Positions 55,441 to 64,000 of a stretch of DNA of 64,000 nt are shown piece by piece. Every line of letters begins with the position of its first letter. Position 1 is the stretch's first letter. A model generated the notes under the pieces. That model saw only the letters and a list, made by a program, of their open reading frames with translations. It did not search any database and had not been told where the DNA came from. This DNA comes from Carya illinoinensis. Taxonomy: Eukaryota > Streptophyta > Magnoliopsida > Fagales > Juglandaceae. The stretch spans positions 17,428,001 to 17,492,000 of the forward strand of contig NC_056755.1 in assembly GCF_018687715.1 (NCBI RefSeq), read 5' to 3'. A program made the translations under genes and the position numbers.

Positions 55441-56460
55441 CAACACGTCGCATTTAATGCGTGTCAAGAAACTTGAACAAATAACGGTGCATTGCCTGAC
55501 GTGCCGTAGGATGGCACAGCCTTGGCCTAACACCCTGTCATAACAGGAGGTCGGTGGCTGGCCTGATCCAAGCACAATTTGACATTCGACGATCTCCTTT
55601 AGTAACCCAAGCTAGGTATAAATACTTCGATCCCATCCAAAGAGAAGCCCGGATTTCTTCTCCTCCTTCTTCACTCTCTTAGCTTTCTCCATCAGGCCTA
55701 TGTGAAATTGCTCAAGCTGTGAAACACAACAACAAATAATATTCTTTACATCTAGAGGGTTATTGTAGCAAAGTGTAAAATAAAGGTCAAAATATAAAAT
55801 CCATTAGAATGGACTTTTGATAAACTTTCTTTATATTTTATATAAAAGTTTATTTCACATGAACCATTAGAATGTTATCATTGTCCGTTGCCAAAAGGTT
55901 AAAAAATATATATATAAAAAAAAAAGGTCCATTAAAAAAATGCAATTATTTAGCTTAAGCATGAACTTATAAATTATGATGACCTTTTAGTAATGGAAAG
56001 TTTTATCCGCATGAGTTTTACGATATATAAGTGAATGGGTTAACACATCACTTATAGTGAGATCTATTATAATTTTAAAATAAATTAAAATATCAATCAT
56101 TTTTTAACAAGTCTTACCCATCCGAGTTTTGATACATATAAGTAGTGAGTTAACATACCATTTATAATAAAATATATTATAATTTTTAAAAAATAAAACA
56201 TCAATATTTTGTTAGTATAGCTTATGTGGCCAAAAGCTTCCACATCAAGGTGTGACACGGCTGACATGTTAAAAAATAAAAATTATAAAGAAATACTTTC
56301 AGTGAAAAAGTAGTAGATTGGGCCAATTTTATCAACCTGTTATAATTTCTGGCATTCAACAGTCATTAAAAACATTTTGTTCACCCTTTCCTGCTTGCTG
56401 CCAAATCAATGTGATAAAATCCCGGAAATGAATGAATAGGTAAATAGTCTTTTTCAGAGT
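55441..56460. other. Flank of the gypsy insertion; LTR- or promoter-like to about 55770, then AT-rich
   Basis: 55441-55700 is of moderate GC content with GCATTTAATGCGT, GGTATAAATACTT (a TATA box at about 55615) and a CT-rich run downstream, as in LTR U3/R regions. Joined to 38650-38828 it may be an older solo LTR that received the gypsy element. Ends not defined. From 55770 to 56460 no feature is seen. Confidence 0.35.
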
Positions 56461-56462
56461 CC

Positions 56463-56815
56463 ATCGTTTTCGTCTCGTTTGAATGTTGAGATGAGATGAG
56501 AAATTTATAAATAATAATAAAATAATTTATAAATAATATTAAAATAATTTGAGTTAAAATATTTTATAAAATCTTGAGAAAAAATAAACAAAAATATTAG
56601 GAAATATTGTTATAATAGAAATTTTTAATATACTTTTTCTTTTAATATTTGAAAAAGTTGAGTTATTTTTTATGTTTTTATTTGAAAGTTTAAAAAAATT
56701 ATAATAATTAGATGAACAAATTAAAAATTTGAAATTAAAAAGTATCTGTATTCGTAGTTTTTGGATGTTGAGATAAGATGGGATGGGCTCATCATATTGC
56801 AATCCAGATAGGGTC
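56463..56815 (+). repeat. MITE-like dispersed repeat (TTGAGATGAGATGAG ends)
   Basis: Begins TCGTTTGAATGTTGAGATGAGATGAG, has an AT-rich body (TTTGAGTTAAAATATTTTATAA, GAAAAAGTTGAGTT, TTTGAAAGTTT), and ends GATGTTGAGATAAGATGGGATG...ATTGCAATCCAGATAGGGTC. The pattern matches a very common repeat I recall from walnut-family genomes. That recollection would need a database search. Confidence 0.6.
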
Positions 56816-58257
56816 TTAGTTAAAATGCAACCAATTTTATAAACTTTTTACCCTTGGTCAAAAGCCACTACAAATATATATGAAAAATCCTCTCAAAAAC
56901 TATAAGAAATAACTTTTAATTATTTAATACCACGTCGTAAAATGATGATATGATACTGATAAAATGAACGATAAGTAGTATTACTCAATATATATTTTAT
57001 TCCATATGTATTCTTGATGAGAAAGAGATAAATATCATTAGAATAGTATGGTCAATAAAAGCCACAATAAATATTTAAACAAAGAAAAAAAAAATGATTT
57101 AAAACAACTTGTCATTAATTCATATATATACATATATAATGGCTATGTGCAAAAATGGTAGTATCATGAAAACAGAGAAATACTGAAAACAAGATTAGCT
57201 TGAAAATTTATTACGAAACTAATAACTCCATTGCTTGAAAAGGCAATGAAAGTGAGCTATTGATCAATTGAAAATTGCGAGAAACTTATGGGAATGAACT
57301 TCGGCCCTCTCAAGAAAATCACATGTATACGTGGCACAAGATACACACGTGCATGTACATGTAGTCCATTTTAATTTGTCCACTTAAAATCGATTTGATC
57401 ATGCTAATCATATATGTGATGAGTAAACCAAAGTTTAAATGAGTAATAGATCGTCTACTCTTGTTTATTTAATTTTTATTCTAACATGAGTCAAGCTCGA
57501 ATTTTTCATTGAGTTATATTTTATGTTCACGAAAAACTTATTTAATATTTAAATGAATTCGATTTTATTTGCAAGCTATTTTATTTTGATAAAATACATT
57601 ATTTATATTATATTTTAAAATTTTATCTATGAATTTTGATAAACAAGCTTTGACGTTTTACTATTGTTTTTATAAAGTTTATATATACATGTATCAATAA
57701 CTATATTGGTAAGGCTTCAGGTGATATGTTTATTATTGTGAGCATGCTTTTCTCTCTCTCTGTTTTTTTGTTTTAAAGAGAAATATTATAATCACAAAAA
57801 GATTTGACTATAAAAACAAACTTATGAATTAATATGGTTTCATATAATATATTAAATTTATTTTATAATAAAAATAATTTATAGATTTATTTTTTGTGAA
57901 ATTTTTTTGTAGTTAAATTATATCTTATTTAAATATTTAAAATATTCTTATTATAAATATAGGCATAATGATATAAAAATAATAAGTACGAAATTATTCA
58001 AATGGAGTAAAACCGGGAATTGTATATGTAATCTTGTTTTTTGACAGGGTTAACGTCAAATCAAATTATTTTATTTTATATAATTATTCTAATTTTTTTA
58101 AATTTTAAAATAAAAATAATATTATATTAATATTTTATTTAAATTTTAACAAAATATTTATAACGTATATCCAAGCAAAGTATGAATACTTGCATAAAGT
58201 GAGTTAAAATTTATCACATTAATAAGTAAACGGAGATAACAAAAATTATTATTAAAA

Positions 58258-58297
<40 letters not shown>

Positions 58298-58470
58298 GCA
58301 AGCCACTTTACCTGCGTTTGTTTTTCATGCTATCCCTTTTTTTTTTTTTAATGTTTTGAAAGCAAAATCCCAAGAAATCCTGAATACTTGTACCTCGTAA
58401 CTATCTCCATATCTCTGTGTTTCCTGGGCCTCGCTGATTTCCAGTCTCTCTCCCAGAGGAAACGAAGAGC
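56816..58470. other. Intergenic DNA and QWRF upstream region with a (TA)n tract
   Basis: AT-rich, no gene. A (TA)n microsatellite at 58261-58293 lies about 180 bases before the QWRF start codon. A T-run at 58338-58350 and a pyrimidine-rich leader follow. Confidence 0.55.
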
Positions 58471-61235
58471 ATGAAGAAGAATGAGAACGAGCAGGGGGCG
58501 GAGGTGATGCTTTCGAAACCCCGAAGACCGAGATCCCGCGAGGTGAGCTCTCGGTTTCTCTCTCCAACTTCTGTTATCACCTCGCAGGAAACAACGGGAC
58601 TCCCATCTCCAAACAGTCAATCTTTCTCACCTATTCGACGCAAACCCAATGCTTCCACCAATACTAATCCCCGCAGGCAACGGAGCCTTGAGGAATCCGG
58701 AATCCTACATGGACTATGGCCTTCATTGGCTACTTCCTCTTCTTCTTCTTCTTCGTCGTCGTCTAAGTCAACGAAGAGTTCGGGTACTCTGGCCGATCAT
58801 ATTGGAAATGAGAGGCTGAAAGACGAGAAAAATGAGAAGAAAACGGCGAAAGGACCCGACGGCCCTTTCCTTGGTAGGCAAACAAGTTGCAGCGAGTTCA
58901 GTAGGTTCGAGACAGAGAAGGAGATCAGCACCAAAGAAAATCACAGACCAAGTCTTGGAGGGTCTATGAGATATACGGGAAAATTAGCGTTTCCGGGAAA
59001 AAGTTCTCATCATTCTTCGTCATTGAATTCGTCGTCTAAAACTTCGGGTATTCTTCCTGGAAGATTGTCCATAGATGAAAATGAGATGTTCCGGAAAACA
59101 TTTGGAAACTCGGATTCTTTTACCAACACTTTGGAAGTGGACCCAGAGTGCTGCGATATGGGTTCCGGCGTGGCTTTCTGTTCTCCAGCTATCGGAAAAG
59201 GTTCGGAACGCTTGCGTAAATTCGACACGGAAGTTTATTCCAGGTATATGAAGGATATATCTGCAATGCGCGTTTCAGACTTGAATATTCCGAACCCAGT
59301 ATCGTCGGATAATTTTCCAGGGCCAAACAAGTTTACCATAAGAAATGCAATCAAGAGGGTGAATTCGTTTACGGGTGCCAAGTCACAGTGGGCATTGTCG
59401 CCGGGGCGATCCGGCTCACCGCCATTAATGTCAGTGGAAAGTAAGGGGAAATCGATGCCATTCTCGAGCTTGAAGCCTCCGAGCAGTCCCTCGAGGGCAA
59501 CGGGCGTGGAGAAATTGCTCAACATGGGATTGGACTTGCTTAAACGTAAGAAATCTTCTTCATCTAGCTCGCTGTCGATGCAGCCGGGTAATTTAGAAAA
59601 CGTTCATCAACTTCGGCTACTTTATAATCGGTTGTTGCTATGGCGGTATGCCAATGCTAGAGCTGGGGCTGTGAATGGGAGCATAACCATTCAGGCAGAG
59701 GTACTGTGCATGGCTCTTATCTTGTTGATCGGTATATTTTGGTTTTCAGCTTATGTATGAATCGTGGCTTTGTGCCAAGATATTTCAGCAACACATACTT
59801 TCGAAGAGTATCTTGAATTTGTGGGAACCTCTGAAATCATTCTCACATGCATAAGGGCACTGTAAGTGTAAATTGCAATCCTCCTTTGTAAGAACTATTC
59901 CACACAGGTTGAGTTTATCTCATATCAATCCTATATATGGGTGATGTTTGCCCTCCAGCTCTATAAACAAGTCGTATTATCTGGGATTACACTTGTTCCT
60001 GCAATTTACTAGTTAGAACGAGGCAGGATTTATATCTTATTTCCGTATGGTTATCAGGGTGGCATCAATCTTAGTTGAAAATTATTCTTATTTTTCAGTT
60101 TTTTGTGTGCAGAGAAAATTTAATTGTGCTTGGGATGCTCTCACAAAGTTGCAGCATTCTGTGGCAGAGAAAAAATTACAGCTTGAGAAGGAAAGGCTTG
60201 ACATGAAGCTGAACAACATACTCTCTTCCCAAGTAAGTAGTAAACCATTCATGATACAATTTCCTTGCCCTGAAATTGAAAATCATAAATGATCCGTCAG
60301 AATGATATTTTTTATGGAGACCAAGAAGTGATCATTTGTGTAGATTAAGCTATTGGAAGCCTGGGGAGATATGGAAAGGCCACACATATCAGCAGTTTCC
60401 AGGACTGTTGAGTGTCTGCGCGCTGTTGTCAGCAGAGTACCCCTCACAGATGGTTCAAGTGTAAGCATTTTCCCTTTTTTAAGGCAGTTTATAATACCTA
60501 ATGTGAATTCTTGTTAAACACAACTGCATGTTTGTTTCAGTTGGACATAAAATTAGCTAAAATTACAGTTGGAAGGGCATTGGATCTCACAACTTCCATC
60601 AAGTCGATTTGTACTAATCTTGCACCCTCGGTATGTTAAAGCTGTTCCATTTTGATGCTTATTGCCTTGTACATATGTCATATGGATTTACTTGAGGTTG
60701 TCTATCAAACAGGCTGAGAACACTGTTACCCTGCTATCCGAATTAGCAGAGGTCGTTGCTCAAGAAAATTTGCTTTTAGAGGAGTGTCTGGAACTTCTTA
60801 GAACCACATCTACCCTCGAGGTAATTGATGAATACCAAATATTCAGGAACTCCATATATCAAACCACCTAATTCTCATTAAGACTTTCTCCATATATGGT
60901 TGGGCAGAACAAAACTGTGTTGAATATGTGCCCCGCCACTTCAAAAGTTCTTGGATTTCATCAATTGGTTTTGCATTCGTTAAGAATTAAAAGACAAGGG
61001 ACATGTGTTATCAGCCAAAATTATAAAACCATAGCATCAAACATAGGGTCCAAAAGTTGTTGAATGCATGCAGGGTTTTAACGATCCTTTATAAATTTTC
61101 CTGGTGATTATCTGTGAGCAGCTTCAAGAAAGAAGTCTCAAGTGCAGCATTATTCAACTGGAATTATGGCGGCAACAGCAGCAGCAGCAGCAACAAAAAA
61201 AGGAAGAGATCCCTTTGTATATACTTGAAGTTTAG
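58471..61235 (+). CDS. QWRF motif-containing (DUF566) microtubule-associated protein
   Basis: Six exons with GT-AG introns and phase 0 throughout: 58471-59700, 60113-60232, 60344-60460, 60541-60630, 60713-60820 and 61122-61235; 592 residues. QWRF proteins (EDE1, SCO3, AUG8) bind microtubules, and AUG8 is a subunit of the augmin complex that recruits gamma-tubulin. Seen here are the basic N-terminal motif RRPRSREVSSRFLSP (18-32), a poly-serine run (about 91-101), LPGRLSIDE, SQWALSPGRSGSPP, GVEKLLNMGLDLLKRKK, and the family signature LYNRLLLWRYANARA at about 384-398. Exons 2-5 encode the helical C-terminal domain (CAWDALTKLQHSVAEKKLQLE; LLEAWGDMERPHISAVSRTVECLRAV; LSELAEVVAQENLLLEECLELL). The C-terminus has a poly-Q run. 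The layout is closest to what I recall of QWRF3. The signature core is LWRY, not QWRF. Confidence 0.9.
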
Positions 61236-62996
61236 CCTTTGGGGACAAAGTTGGTGGAGATCCGCATGTAAATTTTGTGATAGAACATACATATGTTACT
61301 CAATCTGATATTATCAGTTTCTCCTGCATTATGTATAGATGATTCATTTCAATCCGATCTAATAGTTTCATTAAATTAGCTTTTGACCATGGTGTATTTT
61401 TGTTGAGAACGGTTATTCTTTTAACTATCATGTTTCATCCACGTTAGATTGCGATGAAAGGATGATAATTAAAAGGATGATTAATAAAATCTATTTTTTC
61501 CTTTTGCACAGTCAATGCTTTTGTCAAAGGTTGTTTAATAGATCCATAGTTGAGATAATGCCAAGTCTTTATTAGATGAAACGTCAATATGGAGCATACT
61601 GATCAATTATTGGACTAGTTATTGCCAAGAAAAATAAAATTATTGGATTTATTGGCCAAGCACCCAAACCCCAAGTCAAAGATGACATTTGAGTCAAAGG
61701 TATTTCATTCATCACATCCAGAGATTCTTTCAATGGGTTCAACATATTTTTAAAACTTTATCAAAGCATAAAAAGAAAAACATTTTACAACTATTCACAA
61801 ACACTTTTATACTATTCAGAAAACCATATTCTTACATCCAATTTGAATATTATTATTCCTCTTTGTTAATGCATAAATTCGTGAAACAGGTTGGAATGAA
61901 GGAAAAAATTATCATCAGCCCAAGATGAGGATTTGGGCGTTGATACAGTTCTCTTTGCATTCATCCATGACAATAAATAATAAATAAGTGAATATAAATA
62001 AATAGAGAGATACAGAGGTTCACATGTTTGGCATAAAAGCCTACGCTTACGCGTTGTTTGGAGATAAAATCCACTATAATAGGCGATTTTACAATCTCCC
62101 ATAGTCTCATGTATCTATCAATACAATAGAGAAATTTAGGATTTCAGGGGTTGAAGATGATGCCGCCCTTGAAAGAGATCCTTTTGAGCCACTGTTTGTG
62201 GTGGAGATTGTGCCTAGATAAGTCATCGAGAAATGCTCCTAAATTTGTAGAGATCTTCTCTTTATATAGAGATCTATTTTCCTTCTTTAGAGTGATTGAG
62301 TCCTACTTACTTTATGAAGCTATTTCTTTTTAGGGGTTTGAGTTAATTTGCCTCATCTCTTACTAAATTCTTAGCCCTATCTCTTGGCTAGATTATTGGC
62401 TTTATCTCTTCCCTTACTATTAGTGATAAGTTTTCAAGGGGCTGAATCCAGTCAAATTTATCCCTAACAGTTTACTTGCGATTCTTAAAGTCAATTTTCT
62501 CAATAAGAAGACTTTAAGAATTTTCAAGTTAACCATGATGGAGATAGCCTATAGAACACTGTAGAAAAACAAATTCTAGGAACTAGTCCCTAGTTTTCTA
62601 TTGTTTGTGCAAAGCAATGAAGATAGCCAAGCGTGGGGCTCAAGAAACCTTGTGATATTTGTAGTAGGGGCATTCAAGGAAGGGCCTCTAGGAAGTTTGA
62701 TTGTATGAATGGAAGGAAGAATCATCTGGTGTAGTAATGATTGCTTGTGACTGTTTATCATTAGAAAAGTGCGTGTATCTATGTATTTGGTGATTAGTTT
62801 TGTTTTTCATGACGTTAGTAAATTTTTTGCCCCGTCGACTCGTTACTAAATTGCTGAGCCCATTGAATTGTTCCCAAAGGTAACCAATGCAAGGTTGTTG
62901 TAGAACTCGAAGGCTTGTTCTCGAAGGTAAACCATTGGCGGTGGTTAGGGCATGAGTGTCAACACTCAACATTTGTTGGAGAAGACACTACACTGG
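61236..62996. other. QWRF 3' flank and intergenic DNA, no gene supported
   Basis: Short frames only. AT-rich to about 62600, then more balanced composition leading into the tandem repeat. Confidence 0.5.
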
Positions 62997-63370
62997 TGTT
63001 GCTATCCAAGTGCGAGTGTGAGAACAGTTAACTTTGATGCTAGGCCAGAGATAGGTTAGACTGTGCTAGTTGGAGAGGAAAGAACACTTAGGAGAGGTGT
63101 TCATCCTTTGGTCGTTGTGGGAGTGCGGAGCTCTGCTTTGAAAGTTAGGCTAGTGATGGGTTCAACCATGCTAGTTGGCAAAGAGGGAACACTTAGGAGA
63201 GGTGTCCTTAATTTGGTCGCCATGTGAGTGCGAAGCTTGGCTTTGAGAGATAAGTGGGAGACAGGCTCGACTGCACTAGTTGGCAAGGAGAGGACACTTG
63301 GGAGAAGTGTCCATCCTCTAGTCGTCGTACGAGCATAGAGTTTGGCTTTGCTAAAAGAGATGCTCGGCCG
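62997..63370. repeat. Tandem repeat, 105-bp unit, about 3.5 diverged copies
   Basis: Units begin at GTGT(T/C)C at 63097, 63202 and 63307, an exact 105-base spacing. An earlier, more diverged unit starts near 62992. Each holds GAGTGCG(G/A)AG, a CTAGTTGG(C/A)(A/G)A core and (G/A)ACACTT(A/G)GGAGA. The period is a multiple of three and the minus strand stays open over two units. Confidence 0.8.
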
Positions 63371-64000
63371 CGTTGAGGGGCAACCCGTGTGCTCAAATAG
63401 GGTTAGACTCTCCTGGAGATGTGATAGACCATGTTGAGGGAGGGTAACTAGACTGCTCGAGTGTAGTCAAATCTAGAGGGAGATGTGCTCTATTGTGCTG
63501 CTATGGCGGGAAATGGAGCTCCACCACGCTAAGAGGTTTCTACCAGAAACCAAACATGTTATTATAGATAATTCAAATGTTTGATATTTGCAAACCTAAG
63601 CCGTTTTGCTAAAGTGTGGTGAAGACTTGAGGTGCACAGACTAGGCCTGTAGGTAGCCATGATTTGGCAATAATGAAGATCTTGGGTGCCCACAGTACCT
63701 AGCATCTATTATGATAAAAAAAAATTAAGATGCTTGATCAGTACCTGAGAGAAGCTTTGTAGCCGACGTCTCACTCCACATTGGTGATTTCCAACAAAGT
63801 ATGTTCACAGGACGTATAACCACTCTGATTCTCGTGAAACCTTTAGGAGTTTTGTGGGGACAACTTTCAAAAACTAAATTTTTTAGTAAAAATGAAATCT
63901 AAATAAAAAGTTTGAGAGAGACAAACCAGAGTAATTTAGCTAAGGCTTTCAATTTTTCCCAATTGAGATTGTTCATTGTTTAATGATTCTTGCATAGTGG
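63371..64000. other. Unannotated end of window
   Basis: No gene or repeat end identified. The sequence resembles the 105-bp repeat region in composition until about 63540. Confidence 0.4.

Overview
This is a nuclear segment of a woody dicot genome. The genes carry spliceosomal introns, the intergenic DNA is AT-rich, and transposons take up well over half the window. A recurrent short repeat (about 56463-56815, with decayed relatives near 33.5-34.0 kb) resembles a dispersed repeat I associate with Fagales, especially walnut and hickory. That placement is an inference, not a demonstration.

Four host genes stand out. (1) A single-exon 455-residue protein at 5744-7111 (+) that I do not recognise by name. 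It has a KEN box, a D-box-like motif, a coiled coil and three mitosis-specific activator (MSA) elements in its promoter, so it is probably a G2/M-phase protein. (2) A ten-exon external alternative NAD(P)H dehydrogenase of mitochondria (NDB type, EF-hand) at 9264-12313 (-). (3) A two-exon galacturonosyltransferase of the GAUT10 type at 34837-38242 (+), acting in Golgi pectin synthesis. (4) A six-exon QWRF/DUF566 microtubule-associated protein at 58471-61235 (+).

Between them lie large mobile elements. A complete but inactivated CACTA (En/Spm) transposon occupies 13352-25706, with TIRs CACTACAACAA and a 3-bp AGT target duplication. It encodes a broken TNP2-type transposase and a Transposase_24-like protein on the minus strand. 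On the plus strand it carries an additional 'putative plant transposon protein' ORF. Arrays of a CpG-rich palindromic motif (ACGTTCGAACGT) lie at both ends and also internally. A second, highly decayed CACTA transposase lies at 925-2898. A three-level nest fills 38829-55440: a minus-strand Ty3/gypsy chromovirus (TSD CAACA) is split in its integrase by a Ty1/copia Sirevirus-like element (40000-51203, TSD GGTAG), which is itself split by a 2.1-kb solo LTR (46174-48294, TSD CATTC).

The most unusual signals are (a) two tandem, diverged antisense reading frames with their own TATA boxes between pol and the 3' LTR of the copia element; (b) the extra opposite-strand gene and internal palindrome arrays of the CACTA element; (c) the cell-cycle promoter and destruction motifs of the 455-residue protein; and (d) the displaced splice acceptors around exon 2 of the NDB gene. 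The remaining stretches (25.7-29.0, 30.7-33.4, 56.8-58.4 and 61.2-62.9 kb) show no coding signal that I can support.
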